Of a stretch of 14,537 nt of DNA, positions 7,120 to 14,292 are shown in pieces. The notes beneath the pieces are model-generated. The model saw nothing but the letters and a program-made list of their open reading frames with translations. It made no database searches and was not told the DNA's origin. Position 1 is the stretch's first letter. The number at the start of each line of letters is the position of its first letter. Both the position numbers and the translations under genes were made by a program. The DNA lies in the NCBI GenBank assembly GCA_031549535.1, contig JAVBPP010000085.1, forward strand, positions 1 through 14,537, read 5' to 3'. Source of the DNA: JAVBPP01 sp031549535. GTDB taxonomy: Bacteria > Bacillota > Clostridia > Oscillospirales > Acutalibacteraceae.

Positions 7120-9955
7120 CCTGCAACGTATACTGGTGATCGGTTCCGGTCCGGTGGTTATCGGCCGCGGTATGGAGTTTGACTACGCCGCTGTTCAAAC
7201 CTGCCGCGCGCTGCACGAGAGCGGGCTCACGGTTATTTTTGCCAGCTCCAATCCCGCGTCACCTGCCTGCGAGCCCGTATACGCGGATGTTTTATATGTA
7301 GAACCCTTAACATTGGATGTGCTCAAGCGGATTATAGAAACGGAAAAGCCGGATGCTTTGCTGCCGACTGTGGGCGGTGACAGCGGCCTGGTGTTGGCGC
7401 TGGAACTGTTAAACAGTGGCTTTTTAGCGGAACACCGGGTCAACATGCTTTCCGCCACGGCGGAACTACTGCAAGATTTGCAGGGCAGGAACGCATTTTT
7501 GGCAAAGATGGAGCAAATTGGCCTGCCTGTAGCAGGCGTACACCGATTTGCGGAAGAGCCGAACGCAGAAACGGATATTTCAGGATGGAAACAGCTGGAA
7601 TATCAAGTCCTGCGTGATTGCGCTGGAAACTGCATCTGTGTTTCCTCCATGGAAAATATTGATCCTGTCGGAATTCATGCAGGGGATAGCATGATTGTAA
7701 TCCCCGCGCAAACTTGGAAGGAGCAGGAGAGCCGCCTTCTGCGCGCCGCCGCACTGCATATCGTGCAGCAGCTGGGGATTGTTGGCAACTGTGGCATCCA
7801 GTTTGCCCTGCAGCCGGACGGTGAGGAGTACGCCGTGTTGGAGGTGGAACCCTTTGCAAGCCGCTCCGCCGCCCTTGTGTCGAAGGCCACAGGCTATCCA
7901 ATCTTTTTTGTTGCCGCGAAACTGGCGCTTGGATACAAGCTATATGAAATTCCAAACCCTATAACGGGCTGCACAACAGCTGCAAGTGAGCCCGTTATGG
8001 ACTATTGCTGTGTCAAAATCCCCAAATGGTCCTTCGGCCGTTTTGACGAGGCGAACCGAAACCTGGGACTCTCGATGCAGGCAACGGGTGAGACCCTTGC
8101 TTTTGGCACAAGCTTTGAACTGGCGTTTATGAAGGCGATTCGCTCCATTCACAATGCGGTTTACGGCGCAGCCCTGCCGAAATATCGCGGCTTTACTGAT
8201 GAAGAGCTGCTGGATTGCATTGCTCAGTCCAATGACGAACGTATCTTCGCGTTATATGAAGCCATTAGCCGCGGTATGGAACCCAAAACGCTGTATGCCT
8301 TAACGCACATTGATTATTGGTTTCTTTCTAAGCTGCAGAATCTTGCCAAGGTGGAGCAGTCCCTGCGCGTGGGCTTAACGCAAGAGAATTATTTGGCCGC
8401 CAAGCGTTTTGGTTTTTTGGACGAAACCGTGGCACGCCTGTCCGGGGCAGAAATCGCTGTGCCTGCACAGCCGAAATTCAATATGGTCGATACCTGCGCG
8501 GCCGAATTTGACGCGCAAAACCCCTATTTTTATTCCGCGTGGGATGATGAAAATGAGCTGCTGCCATTTCAGCATAATGTGCACCGCAATAAAAAGAAGA
8601 TTCTCGTTGTCGGCTCCGGCCCTGCAGAAATCGGGCAGAGCGGCGAAACGGAATATTGCAATATGCGTTTTCTGGATACGGCGCGTGCCTGCGGCTATAC
8701 TACGGTTTGCTTGAATAACAACCCACAGGCGATTACAACCGATGCCATGCACAGCGACCGTCTATTTTTCGACCCCAACAGCGAAGAGGATTTACATGCG
8801 CTGATTCAGGCGGAGCGCCCCTATGGTATCGTGCTGCAATTCACGGGTGAGAGGGCGCTTTCTTTATTACGCAGCGTAGAAAAGCTGCCGGTTCGTGTTC
8901 TGGGAGCAACCAGCCGTGCGCTGGAGAGAATTGCCACAAAGGATGCGCGCAAGCTGTTTCTGCGGGATATCGGCGTGCCCTTCGCGGCGCAATATCCTTT
9001 CACGGCAACCGGCCTGGAGGCGGACGTTATTTGTGACGGAAAAACTGTCCTGGTTCCGGGATTCAGTGAGCATATTGAAAAATCAGGTGTGATTCACGCG
9101 GCGGATTCTATCTCGGTCTACCCCACGCTTTCCATTCCGGAAATGGTTTTAAAGCAAGCTGCCGCATATGCAAAAACAATAGCGTTGGGGTTACAGATAC
9201 AAGGCGTTTTAAATATACAATATGTATTATTTGAGCAAAAGTTGTATGTGACAGATATTTCCGCCTCGGCTATGCATAATATGCCGTTTATGACCCGTGC
9301 GCTGCGGCAGCCTTTGATGGAGCTTGTTTCCCGTTGCATGCTGGGGGAGACCCTTGCCGATTTGGGGTATTGCGACATGATTCTCCCCAGGGCGAAACAG
9401 TATTCTGTGCGCGTTCCCGTGTTCAGCTTTGAGAAGCTCTCCGGCGCGGATACCAAGCTCGACGAAACCATGAAATCAACGGGGGAAGTGATGGGAACAG
9501 CCGCCCGCTTTGAGGATGCGCTGTTGAAAGCGATGCTGGCCGGTGGTATGCAAATGAAACAGGGCGGCACAGTGCTATTTTCAGTTCGCAATTCCGATAA
9601 GCAGGAGGCGCTCGCCGTGGCCGAAAATTTTCGAAAGCTCGGCTTTAAGCTGCTTGCAACTGCAGGCACAGCCAACCTGTTCAATTCCAACTGCATTCCA
9701 ACAAGCAGCGTGAGAAAGCTGACGGAGGAAGGCACCAATATTCTCGACGCCATCGAAAGCGGCAAATGTGTTTATATCGTCTCCACTTCCGAAGGGCATA
9801 AAGTAGCGTTGGAAGCAGATAGGCAAATCCGCCGCCGAGCGCTGGAAAAACAGATACCGGTGTTCACCAATTTGGATACGGCGCAAATTTTTCTGCGCTG
9901 CCTTGCGCAAAAACGCTCTATGGAAGAAATTGAACTGACACGCATAGAAAAATAA
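7109..9955 (+). CDS. carB: Carbamoyl phosphate synthetase large-subunit homologue with both ATP-grasp sites degenerate
   Basis: CarB normally uses two ATP-grasp halves to make carboxyphosphate and then carbamoyl phosphate. Here it has 948 residues against about 1070. Two internal losses explain nearly all the difference: about 49 residues before GWKQLEYQ (residue 159), covering E. coli Arg169, the GGSGGG loop and Asp207; and about 65 residues before DVICDG (around base 9018), covering Arg715, Asp753 and Glu761. The metal motif EMNPR is EVEPF (245-249) and EVNPR is DISAS (716-720). The preATP-grasp folds (IGSGPVVIG, VGSGPAEIG), the oligomerisation region and VDTCAAEF remain. In the allosteric domain (from about 815), Lys831, Thr851, Thr854 and Lys870 match the E. 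coli UMP-site residues Lys954, Thr974, Thr977 and Lys993. GGGGAGGGGG (7093-7102) supports the ATG at 7109. The frame is fully open. It is probably a pseudoenzyme. Confidence 0.92.
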   Translation: MSDNLQRILVIGSGPVVIGRGMEFDYAAVQTCRALHESGLTVIFASSNPASPACEPVYADVLYVEPLTLDVLKRIIETEKPDALLPTVGGDSGLVLALELLNSGFLAEHRVNMLSATAELLQDLQGRNAFLAKMEQIGLPVAGVHRFAEEPNAETDISGWKQLEYQVLRDCAGNCICVSSMENIDPVGIHAGDSMIVIPAQTWKEQESRLLRAAALHIVQQLGIVGNCGIQFALQPDGEEYAVLEVEPFASRSAALVSKATGYPIFFVAAKLALGYKLYEIPNPITGCTTAASEPVMDYCCVKIPKWSFGRFDEANRNLGLSMQATGETLAFGTSFELAFMKAIRSIHNAVYGAALPKYRGFTDEELLDCIAQSNDERIFALYEAISRGMEPKTLYALTHIDYWFLSKLQNLAKVEQSLRVGLTQENYLAAKRFGFLDETVARLSGAEIAVPAQPKFNMVDTCAAEFDAQNPYFYSAWDDENELLPFQHNVHRNKKKILVVGSGPAEIGQSGETEYCNMRFLDTARACGYTTVCLNNNPQAITTDAMHSDRLFFDPNSEEDLHALIQAERPYGIVLQFTGERALSLLRSVEKLPVRVLGATSRALERIATKDARKLFLRDIGVPFAAQYPFTATGLEADVICDGKTVLVPGFSEHIEKSGVIHAADSISVYPTLSIPEMVLKQAAAYAKTIALGLQIQGVLNIQYVLFEQKLYVTDISASAMHNMPFMTRALRQPLMELVSRCMLGETLADLGYCDMILPRAKQYSVRVPVFSFEKLSGADTKLDETMKSTGEVMGTAARFEDALLKAMLAGGMQMKQGGTVLFSVRNSDKQEALAVAENFRKLGFKLLATAGTANLFNSNCIPTSSVRKLTEEGTNILDAIESGKCVYIVSTSEGHKVALEADRQIRRRALEKQIPVFTNLDTAQIFLRCLAQKRSMEEIELTRIEK

Positions 9956-9965
9956 GGAGTTTGCC

Positions 9966-10721
9966 ATGCAACAAGGTTTGTTTCCCATTACAAAAGCTGT
10001 TAGCGAACAAAAAGATTGTTATGATTTTTGGATTGGTTGCCCTTCAATAGCGCAGCAGGCGCGGGCGGGGCAGTTTCTGCACATCCTCTGCGGCGAAAAA
10101 ACGCTGCGCAGGCCGATTTCTATTTGTGAAATCCGGGGTGACAGCCTGCGGATCGTGTTTCAGGTGCGCGGCGAGGGCACAGCCTGGCTTGCGGGAAGGC
10201 AGGCGGGGGAGAGCCTGGATATCCTTGGCCCCTGTGGCAACGGTTTTCCGGATGTCAGCGGGCAAACGATCCTTGTGGTCGGCGGCGGTATCGGCGTTCC
10301 ACCCCTGCTGGAGCTTTGCAAGCAGGCGAAATCCGCCACCGCAATCTTGGGTTTTCGCTCCCGAGATGCGGTGATTTTAGAAACTGATTTTCAGCAAAAT
10401 TGTGATACTTGTTTTCTTACAACGGATGACGGCAGTTACAAGAGGCAGGGCTTTGTTACAGATGTCATGCGTGAGTTGTTGCTGCAGGGGCGTTTTGACA
10501 GTATCTACAGCTGCGGCCCGGGCGCTATGCTCAAGCAGGTCTCACTCATTGCGCGGCAGCAGGGCATTCCCTGCTATGTCTCATTAGAGGAACGTATGGG
10601 CTGCGGTGTCGGCGCCTGTCTGGTTTGCGCCTGCGCAGTGCGCAAAGAGACGGAAACGGTGCATTTACATGTGTGCAAGGACGGCCCTGTGTTTAACGCT
10701 GAGGAGGTGGTGTTTGCATGA
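9966..10721 (+). CDS. pyrK: Dihydroorotate dehydrogenase B, electron transfer subunit
   Basis: PyrK carries FAD and a [2Fe-2S] cluster and passes electrons from the FMN of PyrD to NAD+ in the class 1B enzyme. The 251-residue protein has the ferredoxin-reductase layout: FAD-binding RRPISIC (48-54), the NAD-domain GGGIGVPPLLEL (106-117), CGPGAML (183-189), and a C-terminal cluster motif with Cys213, Cys218, Cys221 and Cys237 (C-x4-C-x2-C-x15-C). All four ligands are present. AAGGAG (9954-9959) lies 6 bases before the ATG, 10 bases after carB. The stop overlaps pyrD by ATGA. It appears functional, in contrast to the adjacent carAB. Confidence 0.96.
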   Translation: MQQGLFPITKAVSEQKDCYDFWIGCPSIAQQARAGQFLHILCGEKTLRRPISICEIRGDSLRIVFQVRGEGTAWLAGRQAGESLDILGPCGNGFPDVSGQTILVVGGGIGVPPLLELCKQAKSATAILGFRSRDAVILETDFQQNCDTCFLTTDDGSYKRQGFVTDVMRELLLQGRFDSIYSCGPGAMLKQVSLIARQQGIPCYVSLEERMGCGVGACLVCACAVRKETETVHLHVCKDGPVFNAEEVVFA

Positions 10722-11629
10722 CGCTGGAACGTGTTATCGCCGGTGTTAGCTTCAAAAACCCGGTTATCACAGCCTCCGGAACCTATGGCTTCGGGCAGGA
10801 TTATGAGGCCTTTTTCCCCTTAAGCCGCTTGGGAGGTATTGCCTGCAAGGGAACGACTCTGGAAATCCGCCAGGGGAACCCGCCGCCGCGCATTGCGGAA
10901 ACAGCCGGCGGTATCTTGAACAGCGTAGGTCTGCAAAACCCGGGAATTGCGCACTTCTTGCAGGAGGATTTACCCTGGCTGGCCAAACAGGACACCGTGA
11001 TTATCGCCAACATCGCCGGCAGAACCCCTAAGGACTATATCGCTGTAGCAGAAAAGTTGAATGATACGGCTGTGGATATGGTAGAACTAAATATCTCCTG
11101 TCCCAATGTGAAGGAGGGCGGCGTTTCCTTCGGCAGCAGTTGTGCGGGCGTCACGGGGATAACATCCCTCGTCCGGCGTGTGCTGCGCAAGCCGCTGATT
11201 GTCAAACTAACGCCCAATGTCAGCTCTATCCCGGAGGTTGCCAAGGCCGCGCAGGAGGCGGGAGCGGATGCGCTTTCCCTCATCAACACCATAACCGGAA
11301 TGAAAATTGATGTGCATACCAAACGCCCTATCCTGCGCAACAACACGGGCGGACTTTCCGGACCGGCTGTGCTGCCTGTTGCGGTGCGCATGGTTTGGGA
11401 AGCGGCAAAAGCCGTAACAATTCCCATCATCGGCATGGGCGGTGTAGCCCGCTGGGAGGATGCCGCCGAGCTGATGTTAGCGGGGGCGGATGCGATTCAA
11501 ATCGGCACCGCCAACTTCACAGATCCTTATACTCCGCTTAAAGTTTTGGAGGGCTTGGAACAGTTTTTGCGCCAAAACAAGTATGAAAGCTTTGATGATA
11601 TTGTGGGAAAGGTCGAAGTCTGGACATGA
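10718..11629 (+). CDS. pyrD: Dihydroorotate dehydrogenase B (NAD+), catalytic subunit
   Basis: The FMN-containing catalytic subunit oxidises dihydroorotate to orotate, step 4 of UMP synthesis, as a heterotetramer with PyrK. The 303-residue TIM-barrel protein shows ASGTYGFG, CKGTTLE, NSVGLQNPG, the catalytic-base motif NISCPN (Cys128, the class 1B/1A base), VKLTPN (Lys163), NNTGGLSGPA and the phosphate-binding IGMGGV and IQIGTANF. It is complete. The start overlaps the pyrK stop (ATGA, 10718-10721), with GAGGTGG at about 10702-10708 as ribosome binding site. pyrE, often found next, is absent; ruvX follows with another ATGA overlap. Confidence 0.97.
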   Translation: MTLERVIAGVSFKNPVITASGTYGFGQDYEAFFPLSRLGGIACKGTTLEIRQGNPPPRIAETAGGILNSVGLQNPGIAHFLQEDLPWLAKQDTVIIANIAGRTPKDYIAVAEKLNDTAVDMVELNISCPNVKEGGVSFGSSCAGVTGITSLVRRVLRKPLIVKLTPNVSSIPEVAKAAQEAGADALSLINTITGMKIDVHTKRPILRNNTGGLSGPAVLPVAVRMVWEAAKAVTIPIIGMGGVARWEDAAELMLAGADAIQIGTANFTDPYTPLKVLEGLEQFLRQNKYESFDDIVGKVEVWT

Positions 11630-12045
11630 TTATACTCGCGGTGGACTACGGCGATGTGCGTACCGGTGTCGCTGTCTGTGACAGGCTGGAGCTGCTTGCC
11701 TCGCCCGTTGAGGTGGTGACGCAGCCGGACGCCGCGCTTCTCATCGACCGCCTTTGCGCGATTGCGGCGCAGCTGCAGGCAGAACTGATTGTCGTCGGCC
11801 TGCCGAAAAACATGGATGGCAGCGAGGGCGGGCGCGCCGACGCCTGCCGGGAGTTTGCACAGGCGCTGGAGCAGAAATCCGGCATCCAAACGGTATTGCG
11901 GGATGAACGCTTAACCACAGTCAGCGCCCATCAAGCTTTGAACGTAACCAATACACGCGGAAAAAAGCGCAAGGCGGTCGTGGATGCGGTTTCTGCCGTG
12001 ATGATTTTGGAGGATTATCTGCGCTATCGGAACAATATGAGGTGA
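11626..12045 (+). CDS. ruvX: RuvX/YqgF-family putative pre-16S rRNA nuclease / Holliday junction resolvase
   Basis: This RNase H-fold nuclease family is linked to maturation of the 16S rRNA 5' end and was first described as a Holliday junction resolvase. The 139-residue length is typical. Acidic active-site residues stand in the expected places: ILAVDYGDVRTGVA at the N terminus, DERLTT in the middle, and KAVVDAVSAVMIL near the C terminus. VGLPKNMDGSEG matches the conserved central loop. Its ATG overlaps the pyrD stop (11626-11629), so it is probably translated from the pyr transcript. The placement is unusual: I know ruvX mainly from beside alaS or small DUF genes. Confidence 0.9.
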   Translation: MIILAVDYGDVRTGVAVCDRLELLASPVEVVTQPDAALLIDRLCAIAAQLQAELIVVGLPKNMDGSEGGRADACREFAQALEQKSGIQTVLRDERLTTVSAHQALNVTNTRGKKRKAVVDAVSAVMILEDYLRYRNNMR

Positions 12046-12051
12046 GCGATC

Positions 12052-12708
12052 ATGGCATCCTGGATGTTGCATTTGCGTATAGCGGACTTGCTCCTTCAAC
12101 GCTTTCCCGAGTTGGCTCCGGAGCCTTTTGTAGCGGGAAATTTCGCTCCGGACAGCGGGAGCTTAAACAAAGACCGCATGACGTACACCCCTTCCAAACA
12201 GATTTCACACTGGAAACTGCCAAAGGAGCAGGGCGGGACGATACAGGATGTGTTATTTGAACAGGAGTATCTGCAAAAAAGTAATCTGGAGGCAGAGGAG
12301 AAATCGTTTTATTTGGGCGTTTATGCACATTTGTTGACAGATAAAGACTTTGGGGCAACGATTTTTCGGCCGCTGAAAGAACAAATGCAGGACGAAATTG
12401 ATGATGAACGTGCTTTTTTTCGGGATTTGAAGTGGGACTGGTATCAGGTTGATGTGCGGTATTTGGCAGAACACCCGGATTTCGTGGCCTACCGCGTTCT
12501 GCAAGGGATAAAAGACTTTCCAAACCGTTATTTCCCATTTTTTCAGCCGGATGCCTTTACAAATAAATTGCGGGAAATCAAAGGCGCTTATTCTTTGCAG
12601 GATTTGAATCCGAGCTATCAGTTTCGTTATTTCAGCGGTGAACAAGCAGCTGCATTTGTGGAGCGAATTTCTTCCTTGTTGACAGAAAAAATACAGTTCT
12701 ATTTATAA
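12052..12708 (+). CDS. Zinc-dependent phospholipase C-like family protein
   Basis: The 218-residue protein resembles the Firmicute group assigned to the zinc-dependent phospholipase C (S1/P1-like) family. It has an N-terminal SWMLHLRIADLLL, GNFAPDSG (about 28-35), a His in SHW, and FYLGVYAHLLTDKDF with His and Asp as plausible zinc ligands. No signal peptide is visible, and the N-terminal Trp of the mature secreted phospholipases is not at the processed end, so a cytoplasmic metal-dependent hydrolase is likelier than a secreted lipase. The substrate is unknown. GAGGTGA (12039-12045) is 6 bases before the ATG and overlaps the ruvX stop. Base composition falls sharply: 12301-12360 counts about 38% GC, against about 70% at 11701-11760. 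It ends with a 10-base tail-to-tail overlap with the minus-strand gene. Confidence 0.75.
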   Translation: MASWMLHLRIADLLLQRFPELAPEPFVAGNFAPDSGSLNKDRMTYTPSKQISHWKLPKEQGGTIQDVLFEQEYLQKSNLEAEEKSFYLGVYAHLLTDKDFGATIFRPLKEQMQDEIDDERAFFRDLKWDWYQVDVRYLAEHPDFVAYRVLQGIKDFPNRYFPFFQPDAFTNKLREIKGAYSLQDLNPSYQFRYFSGEQAAAFVERISSLLTEKIQFYL

Positions 12709-13085
12709 TTTTTTTGTGTCACGCTCTGTGCCTGTTTGCTGAACAGTTCCCGCAATCCAAGCAGGATCAGAAATCCGCCGAAAATCTTGGATAAATAATC
12801 TTCCTGCAATGCGCTTGCAATCCATATCCCGATTCCCACACCGCATACGCCGCCTATAATAATCGGGATTGCAGCCTTCCACTCTATCAAGTGCTTTTTG
12901 GTGTACATAACAATGGAGACTAACCCGCAGGGGATAAAAAACAGCAGGTTGATTCCTTGCGAAACCAATTGCTCTTCGTGCAAAACAAGTACCAGGTATA
13001 GCAGTAAAATTCCGCCGCCGCCAATGCCGAGGGACGCCGCCGCGCCGGAAAAAAATGCCGCAAGGCAGGTCCAGACTAGTTCCAT
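12699..13085 (-). CDS. Half-length TauE/SafE-type membrane permease, second of a tandem pair
   Basis: The 128-residue, very hydrophobic protein has about four membrane segments and the glycine-rich TauE/SafE signature near its start (SLGIGGGGILLLYLVL). The family exports sulfite, sulfonates or similar anions and normally has 7-8 membrane segments in about 250 residues, so this is one half. The start MELVWT (ATG at 13085) is preferred because GGGGGTGAG lies just upstream; a longer frame reaches 13106. It overlaps the end of the companion gene by 10 bases, as expected for coupled translation. Its own stop overlaps the convergent phospholipase-like gene by 10 bases. The substrate is unknown. Confidence 0.8.
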   Translation of the reverse strand: MELVWTCLAAFFSGAAASLGIGGGGILLLYLVLVLHEEQLVSQGINLLFFIPCGLVSIVMYTKKHLIEWKAAIPIIIGGVCGVGIGIWIASALQEDYLSKIFGGFLILLGLRELFSKQAQSVTQKNYK

Positions 13086-13441
13086 AGCATTCTCACCCCC
13101 GCCCAAATCATGAACGCGGCAAACATCTTTCGCAAGACCTTGTCGGGTATGCGCGGCAATAGCCAGATGCCAAACAGCGCTCCAAAGAAGCCTGCCGGCA
13201 GATAGGGGAGAGCCGCATGAAAGGTCACTTTTTTCGTGAATAGGTACAGAGATGCGCTGATGAGAGTCAAGGGCAGAATCACGGCGATTGCACTGGCGTG
13301 CGCTTTTTTTTGTTCTAAGCCGCCCTGCCGTTTCAAAAGAGGCACGGCCAGCATGCCGCCCCCCGCACCCAGCAGGCCGTTGATAATCCCAACCGCAAGG
13401 CCTCCCAAGGCGGGGAGCAGGTGTTTCCCAAGTGTTTTCAT
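13076..13441 (-). CDS. Half-length TauE/SafE-type membrane permease, first of a tandem pair
   Basis: The 121-residue membrane protein has about four hydrophobic segments and the TauE/SafE repeat signature GIINGLLGAGGGMLAVPLL (about residues 18-36), ending with KMFAAFMIWAGVRML. Full-length family members contain two such repeats; here each repeat is a separate gene. Together the pair probably forms one anion exporter as a heterodimer, which is an inference. GAGGAG stands about 10 bases before the ATG. The stop (TAG, 13078-13076) lies inside the start region of the second gene. A single exporter gene split by mutation is less likely, because the downstream half has its own ribosome binding site and start. 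Confidence 0.8.
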   Translation of the reverse strand: MKTLGKHLLPALGGLAVGIINGLLGAGGGMLAVPLLKRQGGLEQKKAHASAIAVILPLTLISASLYLFTKKVTFHAALPYLPAGFFGALFGIWLLPRIPDKVLRKMFAAFMIWAGVRMLWN

Positions 13442-13481
13442 CCGATAGGTTCTCCTCGCTGTTTTATTCTTAGCTTTTCCC

Positions 13482-13510
13482 TAATATTGTGAAAAAAACA
13501 TGCATATCTA
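13482..13510 (+). promoter_or_regulatory. Possible SigE-like promoter of the amidase gene
   Basis: TAATATT (13482-13488) fits the SigE -35 pattern KMATATT. After exactly 14 bases comes CATATCTA (13503-13510), which shares CATA with the SigE -10 CATACAnT but not the rest. A start near 13517 would leave a short leader to AGGAG (13521-13525). This agrees with mother-cell expression of CwlD in Bacillus, but the -10 match is partial. Confidence 0.33.
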
Positions 13511-13533
13511 TTAGCTGGATAGGAGTGGATTGC

Positions 13534-14292
13534 ATGTTATATTTAAAACCGTTCAAATTAAATAAGCGGCTCTTTTTTTTCGCGGTAGTAGTATGCGCGG
13601 CGCTGGTATTTGCGCTTGTGTTATGGAAAACCGCGCATGACAACAAATCAGCCCTCACAGGCGCACAAGGCCTTGTGAGCACAAGGCCTGTGATTATTCT
13701 CGATGCGGGGCACGGCGGCGTGGATGGCGGTGCTGTTGCACCGGATGGCACCGTGGAAAAGGACATCAACCTTTCTATTACCTTAAAGCTGAACACGCTG
13801 CTGCAGGCTCTCGGCTACGCCACCCAACTCACAAGGGACAGTGATGTTTCCATACACGACCCAGAGTCCCAAACCATCCGGCAGAAAAAGGTCTCAGACC
13901 TCCACAACCGCACAGACATGGTCAACCAAAGCGAACAGGCTCTGCTCATCAGCATCCACCAAAACAAATTTCCCTCGGCGAATGTAAATGGCTCCCAGCT
14001 GTTTTATTCCCCCAATCAGCCGGAAAGCAAGGCGCTTGCGCAGCAGATGCAAGCGACGGTTACCCAGTTTCTGCAACCAAACAATCATAAGGTTCCCAAA
14101 CAGGCGGGCACAAGCCTGTATATGCTGTATCATGTGCAAAAACCCGCTGTGTTAATTGAATGCGGATTTTTATCCAATGCGGGTGATTTGGCAAAGCTGA
14201 AGAATGAGGATTATCAGCGGCAGCTGGCCTTTACCATCGCCTGCGGGCTGTTGCAATATTCCTGCGCATCAACCCCGTCACCATTTTATTAG
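13534..14292 (+). CDS. cwlD: N-acetylmuramoyl-L-alanine amidase, CwlD-like
   Basis: This is a zinc-dependent Amidase_3 enzyme that cleaves the bond between N-acetylmuramic acid and L-alanine in peptidoglycan. CwlD acts in making the muramic-delta-lactam of the spore cortex. The 252-residue protein has an N-terminal membrane anchor or signal (about 12-31). Zinc and catalytic residues follow: LDAGHGGVDGG (His60), VEKD (Glu75), SIHQNKF (His142) and LIECGFLSN (Glu209). A single catalytic domain without wall-binding repeats, a length near the 237 residues of Bacillus CwlD, and the SIHQN variant favour CwlD over general autolysins. AGGAG (13521-13525) is 8 bases before the ATG; a GTG at 13489 is in frame but less well placed. 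The C-terminal residues and TAG stop run into the inverted repeat that follows. Confidence 0.78.
   Translation: MLYLKPFKLNKRLFFFAVVVCAALVFALVLWKTAHDNKSALTGAQGLVSTRPVIILDAGHGGVDGGAVAPDGTVEKDINLSITLKLNTLLQALGYATQLTRDSDVSIHDPESQTIRQKKVSDLHNRTDMVNQSEQALLISIHQNKFPSANVNGSQLFYSPNQPESKALAQQMQATVTQFLQPNNHKVPKQAGTSLYMLYHVQKPAVLIECGFLSNAGDLAKLKNEDYQRQLAFTIACGLLQYSCASTPSPFY

Noticed and set aside
7955..7995. AACGGGCTGCACAACAGCTGCAAG followed by GAGCCCGTTAT as a possible internal terminator in carB
   Set aside because: CCC/AACGGGCT and AGCCCGTT form a short inverted repeat, but it lies mid-gene in a conserved coding stretch with no T tract; it is most likely a coding coincidence.
12699..12725. Terminator between the convergent phospholipase-like and TauE genes
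   Set aside because: Seven T residues are present (12709-12715), but no hairpin precedes them on either strand, and the two coding regions overlap here.
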